DNA from: Winogradskyella ludwigii
GTDB lineage: Bacteria > Bacteroidota > Bacteroidia > Flavobacteriales > Flavobacteriaceae
Direction of reading: 5' to 3'
Assembly (NCBI RefSeq): GCF_013403985.1
Contig: NZ_JABFDF010000002.1
Span: 124,001-188,000, forward strand
DNA length: 64,000 bases
This document shows positions 46,041 to 55,845 of this stretch, in pieces (the stretch's first letter is position 1; the number at the start of each line of letters is the position of its first letter). The notes under the pieces were generated by a model. That model did no database searches. It was not told the origin of the DNA and saw only the letters and a program-made list of their open reading frames with translations. Made by a program: the position numbers and the translations under genes.

Positions 46041-46073
46041 GGTTATAGCGTGGTTATGCCGTGGTTATAACAT
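46041..46073. repeat. three tandem 11-bp repeats
   Basis: The consecutive units are GGTTATAGCGT, GGTTATGCCGT and GGTTATAACAT. The period of about one helical turn puts the GGTTAT core on one face of the DNA. It lies 180 bp upstream of the YqiA-like gene. Confidence 0.6.
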
Positions 46074-46249
46074 GCTTCAAACAAGCTTATAGCATCATAG
46101 AAGCCAATGAACTATCAATATACCTAATAAACAGAATTGAAATCCCAGTCTATAGCCTTAATCCCTTTCCAATAGCATATGCCATGTATATCTACAAAAT
46201 AAAGTATCTTACCACATACATTTTAAATAATATAAGACCTTACATCATA

Positions 46250-46738
46250 ATGAAAATCCTATACATACATGGTTTAAATGGAAGTTTAAGCCCTGAAAAA
46301 AGAGCACTATTAGAACCCTATGGAGAAGTGTTTGCACCAGCCATAGATTACCAATCAGATGCACATGCCATTGCGAGTATAAGCGCAGCCTTTAAAACAC
46401 AAGGAATTACCGTAATCATCGGAAGTAGTATGGGTGGTTTTGCAGGCTATTACGTCTCAAACATAATGCAATGCCCTGCCCTATTATTTAATCCGGCCTT
46501 AGCTGAGAGATCAGTCACGCAAATCATCCCTGAAATAAATAACAACACAAGCAGTTTTAAGCAAATAGTAATAGGAACACTAGATGATGTGGTAAACCCC
46601 AAACAAACGCTTAATTTTCTAGCTGAAACGGTAATGGACCATCCAGAATACAAAATACACATCCATAACCAGCTAGCACATCGCATTCCTTTAGAAGTCT
46701 TTAAGGAAGAAATACAACTGTTTTTTAAGCAGTTATAA
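46250..46738 (+). CDS. YqiA/YcfP-type alpha/beta hydrolase
   Basis: The protein is 162 aa from the ATG at 46250. The frame continues upstream from 46061, but the extra 63 codons have no family resemblance. It begins MKILYIHGLNGS, with nucleophile elbow GSSMGG, acid GTLDDVV and His in LAHRIP, as in the UPF0227/YqiA esterases. It is a small cytoplasmic esterase of unknown natural substrate. It is convergent with mnmE. Confidence 0.85.
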   Translation: MKILYIHGLNGSLSPEKRALLEPYGEVFAPAIDYQSDAHAIASISAAFKTQGITVIIGSSMGGFAGYYVSNIMQCPALLFNPALAERSVTQIIPEINNNTSSFKQIVIGTLDDVVNPKQTLNFLAETVMDHPEYKIHIHNQLAHRIPLEVFKEEIQLFFKQL

Positions 46739-46782
46739 TTTTGACTATAAACAATAGAAAGACAAACATCTAAGCACAGCGT

Positions 46783-48189
46783 CTACTTCCCGATACAGAA
46801 ATTAGCAAAAATATTACCCAACAAATCATCATTGGTAATCTCACCCGTAATCTCTCCAAAGTGATATAAGGCCTGACGAATATCAATAGCTAACAAATCT
46901 CCAGAAAGACCTGTTTCTAAACCATCTTTTACTTTTTGTACTTCTTCAAAAGCTTTTAACAACGCATCATAATGACGCGAATTAGTCACAATCGTTTCAT
47001 TATTTCGAAGGGCTCCGGTATTTATTAAATCGAGAAGCTTATTGGTAAGTTGTTCCACTCCAAAACCAGATTTTGCCGAAATAGGAATAACCTGGGTCGC
47101 TTTAGATTGTAAAGCCGTTCTAATATCAGCCAATTCCGAATCGGTAATCTGATCTATTTTATTCAAAATAACCAACAACTGTTTTTGAGGAAACTTGTTC
47201 TTTACCTTTTCAATTTCAATCGTAATGGTTTTAATAGCGTCTGCATCTACAGCCAATTGTGCACTACTAACTAAAAACATCACCACTTGGGCTTGTTCTA
47301 TCTTTTCAAACGTTTTTTTAATACCAATGCTTTCAACAATATCTTCGGTTTCACGAATACCTGCCGTATCTATAAACCGAAAACCAATACCTCCTATAGA
47401 GATTTCGTCTTCAATAGTATCTCTTGTCGTACCTGCAATTTCAGAAACAATCGCACGATCTTCATTCAGTAAAGCGTTCAACAACGTGGACTTCCCTACA
47501 TTGGGCTCACCAACAATAGCTACTGGAATTCCGTTTTTAATAACGTTTCCAACAGCAAAAGAATCAATCAAACGTTTCAATACAAAAGTGATACGCTCTA
47601 TCAACTGCTTAAATTGTGTCCGATCTGCAAACTCTACATCTTCCTCTGCAAAGTCTAATTCTAATTCTATCAACGATGCGAAATTCATTAACTCTTCACG
47701 AAGCTTAGCAATTTCAGAAGAGAAGCCACCACGCATTTGTTGCATCGCAATTTGATGAGAGGCTTCGTTATCACTAGAAATTAAATCTGCTACAGCTTCC
47801 GCCTGACTCAAATCTAACTTGCCATTTAAAAAAGCACGCAAAGTAAATTCACCAGCTGTTGCCATTCTGCAACCTTGTCTTAAAAACAACTGAATAATTT
47901 CTTGTTGAATGTATGACGAACCATGACATGAGATCTCTACCACATTTTCACCAGTATAAGAATTAGGATCTTTAAAAACCGATAATAAAACTTCATCTAC
48001 AGTGCGTTTATCATCTATAATATGCCCTAAATGAATGGTGTGCGTCGCTTGCTTTGATAAATCTTTATTTGAAACCGATTTAAAACATTTTGAAGCTATA
48101 GTTATCGCTTCCTTTCCTGATAAGCGTATAACTGCAATGGCACCGCTTCCAGACGGTGTTGCTAATGCTACTATGGTATCGTTATGCAT
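46783..48189 (-). CDS. mnmE: tRNA-5-carboxymethylaminomethyl-2-thiouridine synthesis GTPase
   Basis: This 468-aa protein has the N-terminal folate-binding domain (MHNDTIVALATPSGSGAIAV), a helical domain, and a GTPase domain with G1 GEPNVGKS, G2-region GTTRDTIED, G3 DTAGIRET and G4 NKID. The C-terminal FCIGK carries the conserved cysteine. With MnmG it modifies the wobble uridine of certain tRNAs. The ATG at 48189 gives the usual N-terminus; two codons further upstream would need a TTG. Confidence 0.96.
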   Translation of the reverse strand: MHNDTIVALATPSGSGAIAVIRLSGKEAITIASKCFKSVSNKDLSKQATHTIHLGHIIDDKRTVDEVLLSVFKDPNSYTGENVVEISCHGSSYIQQEIIQLFLRQGCRMATAGEFTLRAFLNGKLDLSQAEAVADLISSDNEASHQIAMQQMRGGFSSEIAKLREELMNFASLIELELDFAEEDVEFADRTQFKQLIERITFVLKRLIDSFAVGNVIKNGIPVAIVGEPNVGKSTLLNALLNEDRAIVSEIAGTTRDTIEDEISIGGIGFRFIDTAGIRETEDIVESIGIKKTFEKIEQAQVVMFLVSSAQLAVDADAIKTITIEIEKVKNKFPQKQLLVILNKIDQITDSELADIRTALQSKATQVIPISAKSGFGVEQLTNKLLDLINTGALRNNETIVTNSRHYDALLKAFEEVQKVKDGLETGLSGDLLAIDIRQALYHFGEITGEITNDDLLGNIFANFCIGK

Positions 48190-48205
48190 GTTCAATTATT
48201 TGGTA

Positions 48206-48313
48206 CAAAAGTATTGTAAATTATGGGATTCTTTAAAATATTACAATAGAACTGATGCAACTTCCATTGAAATCATTTATATACTAGATTTTAAACCTTA
48301 GTTTTTATATTTG
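48206..48313. promoter_or_regulatory. divergent -7 elements between mnmE and the thioredoxin-like lipoprotein gene
   Basis: TACTTTTG on the minus strand (48206-48213) fits TAnnTTTG and lies 17 bp upstream of mnmE. TATATTTG on the plus strand (48306-48313) lies 44 bp upstream of the gene at 48357. The -33 elements are not clear for either. Confidence 0.45.
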
Positions 48314-48356
48314 TATTCTCACATTCAATTAAAAATAATAGATACTTAACATTACT

Positions 48357-49511
48357 ATGAAAAACTTAATCATCTTCTCTGTCATTGGCCTTTTACTTTT
48401 GGGATGTAAGGAAGAACCAAAAAGAACGGATTACATTATTAATGTGAATGCAAAAAACGTCTATAATGGGGTTAGAAGTTATTTAAAGTTGAAGAATGAA
48501 AAAGGAATAGAAAGAGTCATTGATACAGCCATTGTTTTAAATGAGAAGTTCACTTTTACAGGTAAAATAGAAACTCCAACGCTGTCTATAATTACAATAA
48601 ATGGTGTTATGGGAAACCTCAACCTTATGCTTGAGAATAGTGTTATTGATATCGATATTAATAAATCTGACATGTTAAAATCTAACATTTCAGGCTCTGC
48701 TTCACAAAAAGCTTATAAAAGCTATCAAGAAGGAATTTTAGCAGCTATGGACGAAACGAAAGATTTAAGACGCCAATTAAGATACAGAAGTCTTGAAAAT
48801 AATAAATCTAAAAGCGACTCCATCACAACACTTTTTAAAGCTTCTGAAAAAAGATTAAAAGAATTCCCTATTGGTTTTATAAATGCCAATAGAGACAGCT
48901 ATTACAGCTTATCTGTAATTGAACAAGAAATGCATAAGAACAAAAGTAATTTAGAACCGTATTTTGATGCTTTTAAAAATCTTAACACTGAAATAAAAGC
49001 ATCTCCTAAAGGCTTCAAAATAAAAAATGATTTAGATAATTTAATAGCCATAAGTAAAAAAAATACGCAATTAAAAATTGGTAAAGTAGCACCAAGTTTC
49101 GAAGGGATTACTCATACAAACAATAAGGTTAGTCTTAATGATATTAAAGGCAAAGTAACTATTATAGATTTTTGGGCTGCTTGGTGTGCTCCTTGCCGAA
49201 GAGAAAACCCAAATGTTGTTAAAGTCTACAACCAATATCACGATCAAGGTTTAGAAATAATTAGCGTATCCTTAGATGGATCTCGTACTCAAAAAAACCC
49301 AAAACAAGCTTGGATAGATGCCATTGAAAAGGACAACTTAACTTGGACACATGTATCAAGCTTACAGTATTTTAACGATCCTATTGCACAACTTTACAAT
49401 ATCACCTCTATACCTGCAACTTACATCCTTGACAAGGACGGGATAATTGTTGCCAAAAACCTAAGAGGAAAAGCTTTAGAACTAAAAATAAAAGAATTAA
49501 TACAAAACTAA
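48357..49511 (+). CDS. DUF4369 / TlpA-like thioredoxin lipoprotein
   Basis: The protein is 384 aa. The lipoprotein signal MKNLIIFSVIGLLLLGC is followed by a DUF4369-like beta domain (about 25-125), a helical linker (about 125-235), and a TlpA/ResA-like thioredoxin domain. That domain has IDFWAAWCAPCRRENP near 280 and a cis-Pro loop ITSIPATYIL. It is an envelope-attached thiol-disulfide oxidoreductase typical of Bacteroidota. It probably reduces disulfides in exported proteins or cytochrome c apoproteins. It appears monocistronic. Confidence 0.9.
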   Translation: MKNLIIFSVIGLLLLGCKEEPKRTDYIINVNAKNVYNGVRSYLKLKNEKGIERVIDTAIVLNEKFTFTGKIETPTLSIITINGVMGNLNLMLENSVIDIDINKSDMLKSNISGSASQKAYKSYQEGILAAMDETKDLRRQLRYRSLENNKSKSDSITTLFKASEKRLKEFPIGFINANRDSYYSLSVIEQEMHKNKSNLEPYFDAFKNLNTEIKASPKGFKIKNDLDNLIAISKKNTQLKIGKVAPSFEGITHTNNKVSLNDIKGKVTIIDFWAAWCAPCRRENPNVVKVYNQYHDQGLEIISVSLDGSRTQKNPKQAWIDAIEKDNLTWTHVSSLQYFNDPIAQLYNITSIPATYILDKDGIIVAKNLRGKALELKIKELIQN

Positions 49512-49523
49512 ACTAGAACTATT

Positions 49524-50183
49524 CTATTTCAACTTACCTGTTTTATATAACACAAAGAGTATAATAATTGGTATTGCTAACAAACCAACATAGCCTAGGT
49601 TGGTTGTAAATAGGCTTGGCATTAATATTAAAGTCACCACGTAACCGCCTATAGCTCCTCCAAAGTGTGCATCATGACCTATATTACCAATTCTATTTTT
49701 CATACCGTAAATAGAATACAGTAAATAGCCAATTCCAAATACATAACCAGGAATTGGAATGGGTATAAAATACATATATAGACTCATATCTGGTCGTAGA
49801 AGTATGGCTGCGTACAAAATCCCTGTTACGGCTCCACTAGCTCCAATGGCACTATACCAATTTTCATCTTTATGAAAATATAGAGATAGTAAATTCCCAA
49901 AAATTAAACTAGTGAAATAAATCACGATAAAATTAAATGAGCCGAGCTTATATATTACAGCGTCTGCAAAAAAGTAAAGCGTAAACATGTTGAATAACAA
50001 ATGTGTAATATCTGCATGTAAAAAACCAGAACTTAACATTCTAATTTGCTCACCTCGTTTTATACTACCAACGTTAAACTTATATTTTTCGAAAAAACCA
50101 CGATCATCAAATCCTTTAAAGGATATAATAACATTAATTGCCATAACCACGATGGTAACAATACTAATACCTAAATTGTCCAT
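49524..50183 (-). CDS. rhomboid-family intramembrane serine protease
   Basis: This 219-aa protein has six membrane segments. Key motifs are HADITHLLFNMFTLYFF (the family HxxxN region), catalytic serine in AIGASGAVTG and catalytic histidine in GHDAHFGGAIGG. It cleaves membrane-spanning substrates within the bilayer. It is divergent from the acyltransferase gene, sharing a short promoter region. Confidence 0.92.
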   Translation of the reverse strand: MDNLGISIVTIVVMAINVIISFKGFDDRGFFEKYKFNVGSIKRGEQIRMLSSGFLHADITHLLFNMFTLYFFADAVIYKLGSFNFIVIYFTSLIFGNLLSLYFHKDENWYSAIGASGAVTGILYAAILLRPDMSLYMYFIPIPIPGYVFGIGYLLYSIYGMKNRIGNIGHDAHFGGAIGGYVVTLILMPSLFTTNLGYVGLLAIPIIILFVLYKTGKLK

Positions 50184-50202
50184 AAACTCTAATCCTATAA
50201 AT

Positions 50203-50221
50203 CAAATATAATATATATTTG
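50203..50221. promoter_or_regulatory. overlapping divergent promoters (rhomboid / LpxL)
   Basis: CAAATATA-ATA-TATATTTG is an inverted repeat made of two -7 elements. TATATTTG on the minus strand (50203-50210) serves the rhomboid gene, and TATATTTG on the plus strand (50214-50221) serves the acyltransferase gene. They are 3 bp apart, so both polymerases would need the same DNA. Confidence 0.55.
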
Positions 50222-50244
50222 TACTTCAACCCTAACATAGTTTA

Positions 50245-51135
50245 ATGCAACTTATTGCTTATATCTTAGTTTACCCTATTCTTTGGATTATATCTATCTT
50301 ACCATTTAGATTGCTTTATGCTTTTTCTGATGTGATTTACATTTTTATGTATAAGATTTTTGGTTACAGAACATCTGTAGTAAAAGAAAACCTAAGGTTA
50401 GTATTCCCTGAAAAAACTGAAAAAGAGATTTCTGAAATTACAGGAAAATTTTATCATCATTTTTGTGATATGATGGTTGAAGCCATAAAATCCTTGACTA
50501 TTACTGAAGCGCAAATGAACAAACGCTTTAAGTTTACGAACGTAGAACTCCTTAATGATTTAGAACAAAAACAAAAAAGTATTACTCTAATGTGTGGGCA
50601 TTATGGGAGTTGGGAATGGATTTTTATTTTACAAAGACATGTAAAACTTAAAGGCTATGCCGTTTATAAACGTTTAGCAAATAAACATTTTGATAAATTA
50701 GTAAAACGAATTAGAGCTAAATACAATTCGCATTTAATAACTACAAAAGAAACATTTAAAGTACTTTTAGAGAGCAAGAAAAAAGGAGAACTTACCATAA
50801 ACGGATTTGTATCAGATCAATCACCAAAAGCACATAAAGCATTCCATTGGAATGAATTTATGGGCATCAAAGTTCCGATGTATGTTGGTGCTGAAATTTT
50901 AGCTAAAAAATTAGATATGGCAGTGGTGTTTTTTAGTGTAAAACGAATTAAACGTGGCTATTACGAAACTACATTTACAACCATTACCGAAAACCCAAAA
51001 GATTTTAAAAATTACGAAATCACAGATATCTTTTTCAAATTACTTGAAGAACAAATTTTAGAAGCACCTCAATATTATCTTTGGACACATAAACGTTGGA
51101 AGCATAGAGACAAGGTTCCTGCTGAGTTTCTTTAA
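50245..51135 (+). CDS. lysophospholipid/lipid A acyltransferase (LpxL/HtrB family)
   Basis: This 296-aa protein has one N-terminal membrane helix, the catalytic HxxxxE/D motif GHYGSWEW, the segment VSDQSPKAHKAFHWNEFMG, and the ending YYLWTHKRWKHRDK (typical WxHxRWK). It acylates lipid A precursors or related lipids at the inner membrane. It appears monocistronic. Confidence 0.92.
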   Translation: MQLIAYILVYPILWIISILPFRLLYAFSDVIYIFMYKIFGYRTSVVKENLRLVFPEKTEKEISEITGKFYHHFCDMMVEAIKSLTITEAQMNKRFKFTNVELLNDLEQKQKSITLMCGHYGSWEWIFILQRHVKLKGYAVYKRLANKHFDKLVKRIRAKYNSHLITTKETFKVLLESKKKGELTINGFVSDQSPKAHKAFHWNEFMGIKVPMYVGAEILAKKLDMAVVFFSVKRIKRGYYETTFTTITENPKDFKNYEITDIFFKLLEEQILEAPQYYLWTHKRWKHRDKVPAEFL

Positions 51136-51203
51136 TCAATTTATTTTTTTGCAAAAAGGAATCTTAACGTAAATGAAAGCGGATTAATTTACGCAATGAT
51201 AAA

Positions 51204-52706
51204 CTACATATCAAACCAAGCATCTACATTAATAGCATTACAAGGTTTACTTATTAAAGATTTGTGTACAAATTCATTATTACACTTAGAGTATTCATAA
51301 TCTTTTGACCAATCATTATGGTTTTTGGCTAAGTCAATTATACCATCACAAACAAATTTAATTTCAGCATTTGTCGTTGTTGGATGTATAGACATACGTA
51401 TCCAACCTGGTTTACGTACCAAATCTCCTATAGAAATCTCATTGGTTAATTCGTGAGACATTTTTTGATCTACATGCAACAAGAAATGTCCGTAAGTGCC
51501 TGCGCAACTGCAACCTCCTCTAGTTTGTATTCCAAATTTATCATTCAATAATTTTACAGCCAAATTAAAATGTAAATCGTCTATATAAAACGAAATTACA
51601 CCTAGTCTATCTTTATGCTGACTAGCTAAAATATTGATATTAGAAATATCGCCTAACTTTTCAAATATAACGTGAACCAATTCATGTTCGCGCTTCAACA
51701 TATTTGCAACTCCCATTTGTTCTTTTAAACGAATTGAAAGTGCTGTTTTTATAACTTGCAGAAAACCTGGCGTTCCACCATCTTCCCTATCTTCAATATT
51801 ATCGATATACTTATGTTCTCCCCAAGGATTCGTCCAACTAACAGTTCCTCCTCCAGGACAATCTGGCACCATGTTTTTATATAATTTCTTGTTGAAAACC
51901 AAAACACCAGAAGTTCCTGGTCCTCCTAAAAATTTATGTGGTGAAAAGAAAATAGCATCTAACTGTTCTTCACTATCATTTGGATGCATATTAATAGCTA
52001 CATAAGGAGCAGAACATGCAAAATCTACGAAGCAAACTCCTCCATGCTGATGCATTAATTTAGCCACATCATGATGTGGAATCTGAATTCCTGTAACATT
52101 AGAACCTCCAACCACAGATGCTATTTTAATCGTGCAATCTTTGTATTGATGTAATAATGCTTCTAAGTTTTTTAGACAAAATAAACCCTCTTCATTAGGA
52201 GGCACCACTTCAACCTTTGCTATCGTTTCTAACCATGTTGTTTGATTAGAATGATGTTCCATGTGCGAAATAAAAACCACTGGTCGCATTTCATCAGGAA
52301 TATTTGTATAGTCTTTGATATTCTCGGGAATCTTTACTCCTAAAATACGTTGAAACTTATTAACAACACCAGTCATTCCGTTACCGGAACAAATTAAGAT
52401 ATCGTCGTCATTAGCATTTACATGATCTTTAATAATATGTTTGGCCTTGTGATAAGCTTTGGTCATTGCTGTACCTGAAACAGTAGTTTCTGTATGCGTA
52501 TTGGCTACAAAAGGGCCAAATTCATTCATTAATTTTTCCTCTATTGGTCTATATAAACGCCCCGAAGCTGTCCAATCGGTGTAAATAATTCTCTGTTCAC
52601 CATAAGGTGACACAAAGGTTTGATCCTGACCAATAATATGCTGTCTGAATTGCTTGAAATAAGCTTCTAAGTCGGTATGTTCAGTTGTACTAGTTTCAGA
52701 AATCAT
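51204..52706 (-). CDS. class V aminotransferase-fold PLP enzyme
   Basis: The 500-aa protein has a class V fold related to cysteine desulfurases. Motifs include IYTDWTASGRLYRPIE at the N-terminus, NTHTETTVSG, VCFVDFACSAPY, the PLP lysine in FFSPHKFLGGPGTSG, and a C-terminal cysteine-bearing loop IQTRGGCSCAGTYGHFLL. It is longer than IscS/SufS and has no adjacent Fe-S scaffold gene. Cysteine desulfurase or kynureninase-like activity is possible; the true substrate is not known. Confidence 0.82.
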   Translation of the reverse strand: MISETSTTEHTDLEAYFKQFRQHIIGQDQTFVSPYGEQRIIYTDWTASGRLYRPIEEKLMNEFGPFVANTHTETTVSGTAMTKAYHKAKHIIKDHVNANDDDILICSGNGMTGVVNKFQRILGVKIPENIKDYTNIPDEMRPVVFISHMEHHSNQTTWLETIAKVEVVPPNEEGLFCLKNLEALLHQYKDCTIKIASVVGGSNVTGIQIPHHDVAKLMHQHGGVCFVDFACSAPYVAINMHPNDSEEQLDAIFFSPHKFLGGPGTSGVLVFNKKLYKNMVPDCPGGGTVSWTNPWGEHKYIDNIEDREDGGTPGFLQVIKTALSIRLKEQMGVANMLKREHELVHVIFEKLGDISNINILASQHKDRLGVISFYIDDLHFNLAVKLLNDKFGIQTRGGCSCAGTYGHFLLHVDQKMSHELTNEISIGDLVRKPGWIRMSIHPTTTNAEIKFVCDGIIDLAKNHNDWSKDYEYSKCNNEFVHKSLISKPCNAINVDAWFDM

Positions 52707-52801
52707 AGGTAAATATTATTTAATATATACATCTGTTAAATGTCATATACTGTTCTATTGAGCGCAGCCAAAAAAAATTAAAGCAATCACGATTAAAGCT
52801 A

Positions 52802-54190
52802 CTAAATATTAGCAATAGCTTTAATCTCTCCAATAATTCTATCAGCTAAATTATCTGCTGCTTCTTGTGAGGGTGCTTCAGTATAAATTCTAATAATTGG
52901 CTCTGTATTACTCTTACGCAAATGTACCCAACTATCTGCAAAATCAATTTTCACACCATCTATTGTTGTTAATTTTTCATGACTATAATTAGCTTCCATT
53001 GTAGATAAAATACCGTCAACATCTAAACCTGGTGTTAATTGAATCTTTTTCTTACTCATAAAATAACTTGGGTAAGACGCTCTTAATTCACTTACTTTCA
53101 TTTGCTTTTCAGCTAATAAACTTAAAAATAAAGCCACACCAACTAAGGCATCACGTCCATAATGAGACTCTGGGTAGATAATTCCACCATTTCCTTCACC
53201 TCCAATCACAACGTTGTTTTTCTTCATTAAAGTCACCACATTCACTTCACCTACAGCACTTGCCTCGTAAGTTCCTCCATGCTTTTCTGTAACATCGCGT
53301 AACGCTCTTGTAGAACTCATATTACTTACGGTGTTTCCTGGAGTTTTACTTAACACGTAATCTGTACAAGCCACTAATGTGTATTCTTCTCCAAACATTT
53401 CACCTGTTTCATCCATAAAAGCCAAACGATCTACATCTGGATCTACTACGATTCCGAAATCTGCATGTGCTTTTACAACAGCGTCTGCTAAATCGCCTAA
53501 ATGCTCTTTAAGCGGTTCTGGATTATGTGGAAAATGACCTGTTGGGTCACAGTATAATTTTACAGCTTCTACACCTAAGCGTTCTAATAATAATGGAATA
53601 GCAATACCTCCTGTAGAATTCACACCATCTACAACCACTTTAAAATTAGCGTCTTTTATAGCTTTTACATTGACTAATTCTAAGTCTAAAACCTCATCAA
53701 TATGAATATCAATATAGGCATCGTTAATTGTTATTTTTCCTAAGTCGTCTACCTCAGCAAAATTCATGCTGTTAGTTTCCGCTATTTCCAATATTTTCTG
53801 ACCTTCTTCACCATTTAAAAATTCACCTTTCGCATTTAAAAGCTTTAAGGCGTTCCATTGTTTTGGATTATGACTCGCTGTTAAAATAATACCACCATCA
53901 GCATGTTCTAAAGGCACAGCAATTTCTACGGTTGGTGTTGTAGACAAACCTAAATCAATCACATGAATTCCAAGACCAACTAAAGTATTCATCACTAAAT
54001 TCTGAATCATTTCTCCAGATATCCTTGCATCACGCCCAACAACCACAATATAATTATCCTTGTCTCTCTGTTGTTTTAACCATGTCCCATAAGCTGCTGC
54101 AAATTTAACCGCATCTATAGGTGTTAAGTTGTCGTCTACTGATCCACCAATAGTTCCTCTGATTCCTGAAATTGATTTTATTAATGTCAT
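52802..54190 (-). CDS. glmM: phosphoglucosamine mutase / phosphomannomutase family
   Basis: The protein is 462 aa from the ATG at 54190 (MTLIKSISGIRGTIGG). Motifs are the phosphoserine loop LTASHNPKQWNALK, the metal loop DPDVDRLAF, the sugar loop GEGNGGIIYP and the phosphate loop RKSNTEPIIRIY. It interconverts 6- and 1-phosphosugars; GlmM supplies glucosamine-1-phosphate for peptidoglycan and LPS. The exact sugar is assumed from similarity. Confidence 0.88.
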   Translation of the reverse strand: MTLIKSISGIRGTIGGSVDDNLTPIDAVKFAAAYGTWLKQQRDKDNYIVVVGRDARISGEMIQNLVMNTLVGLGIHVIDLGLSTTPTVEIAVPLEHADGGIILTASHNPKQWNALKLLNAKGEFLNGEEGQKILEIAETNSMNFAEVDDLGKITINDAYIDIHIDEVLDLELVNVKAIKDANFKVVVDGVNSTGGIAIPLLLERLGVEAVKLYCDPTGHFPHNPEPLKEHLGDLADAVVKAHADFGIVVDPDVDRLAFMDETGEMFGEEYTLVACTDYVLSKTPGNTVSNMSSTRALRDVTEKHGGTYEASAVGEVNVVTLMKKNNVVIGGEGNGGIIYPESHYGRDALVGVALFLSLLAEKQMKVSELRASYPSYFMSKKKIQLTPGLDVDGILSTMEANYSHEKLTTIDGVKIDFADSWVHLRKSNTEPIIRIYTEAPSQEAADNLADRIIGEIKAIANI

Positions 54191-54418
54191 GTGTTTTTCT
54201 ATTTTGAGCAAATATAATATCTTAATCTTACTTAGAACTTTAACTCATCTTGACTTTTGCCTTTTTACCGAAAAAAATCTACTTTAACTTACAATCGTTT
54301 GTTTTAACTCAATAAAAATCAGAATTAAAACAAATACACAATTTTGTTTCATTCAAAAACATTGAAGTAATATTTAAAATATTAAGTTGAGTTGATTATG
54401 AATTTGTAAATTGGACTC

Positions 54419-55021
54419 ATGAATTTCTTAGCCCATATTTACCTTTCTAGTGATAACGAACTTTTAACCATTGGCAATTTTGCAGGTGATGGTGTTAGAG
54501 GAAAAGATTATACGCGGTTCCCTAAAGCTATGCAAGCTGGGATTCAATTACACAGAGAGATTGACACGTTTACAGATGCGCATCCTATTGTAAGACGAAG
54601 CACCAAACGTTTACACAAAAATTACAGCCATTACAGTGGAGTCATTGTAGATATTTTCTACGATCATTTTTTAGCTAAAAACTGGCAAGATTATTCTGAG
54701 GTTCCTTTTGCCAATTATATAGATGATTTTTATGAGAGCCTAAACAGACATATTGATATTCTACCAGAACGTTTCCAAAAATTCACTCCAATTATGATTG
54801 AAGGGAATTGGTTATTAAGTTATGCTACTATAGATGGTATACAACTCGTATTAAATGGTATGAATAAAAGAACAAAAGGACGTTCTAAAATGAATGAAGC
54901 CACAAAAGAACTTCAAGACTATTATGAAGCATTTGAAGAAGATTTCACATTATTCTTTAAAGAATTAATAGCCTTTAGCACTGAAATGCGTATAAAAATA
55001 GAAAAACAATATCAGCTTTGA
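54419..55021 (+). CDS. ACP phosphodiesterase family protein
   Basis: The 200-aa protein opens MNFLAHIYLS, then GNFAGDGVRGKDY, LHREIDTFTDAHPIV and VIVDIFYDHFLAKNW. This is the signature of the AcpH (DUF479) family, which removes phosphopantetheine from acyl carrier protein. The HD-like residues are present. It lies 39 kb from the PPTase in this window, so a direct link with the NRPS is not implied. Confidence 0.88.
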   Translation: MNFLAHIYLSSDNELLTIGNFAGDGVRGKDYTRFPKAMQAGIQLHREIDTFTDAHPIVRRSTKRLHKNYSHYSGVIVDIFYDHFLAKNWQDYSEVPFANYIDDFYESLNRHIDILPERFQKFTPIMIEGNWLLSYATIDGIQLVLNGMNKRTKGRSKMNEATKELQDYYEAFEEDFTLFFKELIAFSTEMRIKIEKQYQL

Positions 55022-55113
55022 AGTTTCACATGTATTTTTGCATATTAATACTATATACATTGCGCGTCAACTTATAATTTAAACGCTTCACTCATCACCT
55101 TACAAACCTTGTT

Positions 55114-55845
55114 ATGGCAAAACCATCCAAACTAAAAAAGATATTAAAAATAATAGGAGGTATCATCATTTTCTTTACGCTACCAACGCTCCTGCTCTTT
55201 GGCTTTATGTATTTAAAATACAATGAAGATCTACCAACAGGACAGCAAGGAAACGCAGCTAATCAATTAGCTACTAAAATGCTCAAAGCACTCAATGAAG
55301 AAGCTTATTTAAACACTGATTATTTAGAGTGGACTTTTAAAGGCAGACATCATTACAAATGGTATAAATCGGATAATAATTGTGAAGTTAGTTGGGATCA
55401 AATTACAGTGATTTTGGACTTAAAGAACCGTGACAATTCTAAAGTATTTGTAGCCAAACAAGACTACAATGGTATTGAAAAAAACGACTATATTATTAAA
55501 GCAGAAGGTTATTTTAATAATGATTCCTTTTGGTTAGTAGCTCCTTATAAAGTATTTGATGCTGGTGTAGAACGCAGAATAGTCACTACAAAAAATAATA
55601 AAGATGCCCTTTTAGTAACCTACACTTCAGGTGGATCTACACCAGGCGATTCTTATTTATGGCATCTAGATGCTGAAGGGAAACCGAAAAGTTTCCAAAT
55701 GTGGGTCGATATTTTACCTATTAAAGGTTTAGAAGCCACTTGGGAAAACTGGCTAATTACTGAAAGTGGTGCACAGCTACCCACTTTTCATAAGTTTTTG
55801 TTTTTAGGTATTGAGATGGATGCTGTTACTGGTCTAAAATTATAA
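55114..55845 (+). CDS. membrane-anchored hypothetical protein
   Basis: This 243-aa protein has a basic N-terminus (MAKPSKLKKILK), one membrane helix (IIGGIIIFFTLPTLLLFGFM) and a periplasmic domain of about 205 residues rich in aromatic residues (YLEWTFKGRHHYKWYKSDN; SYLWHLDAEGKPKSFQMWVD). I recognise no named family. The beta-rich pattern suggests a lipocalin- or LolA-like fold, but this is only an impression. Confidence 0.7.
   Translation: MAKPSKLKKILKIIGGIIIFFTLPTLLLFGFMYLKYNEDLPTGQQGNAANQLATKMLKALNEEAYLNTDYLEWTFKGRHHYKWYKSDNNCEVSWDQITVILDLKNRDNSKVFVAKQDYNGIEKNDYIIKAEGYFNNDSFWLVAPYKVFDAGVERRIVTTKNNKDALLVTYTSGGSTPGDSYLWHLDAEGKPKSFQMWVDILPIKGLEATWENWLITESGAQLPTFHKFLFLGIEMDAVTGLKL

Noticed and set aside
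46061..46249. N-terminal extension of the YqiA-like gene
   Set aside because: The extra residues do not resemble the family, and the conserved start MKILYIHG lies at 46250.
52741..52801. GAGCGCAG fragment as another palindromic repeat
   Set aside because: Only a single half of the 1972-2015 repeat is present and no pairing arm could be found.
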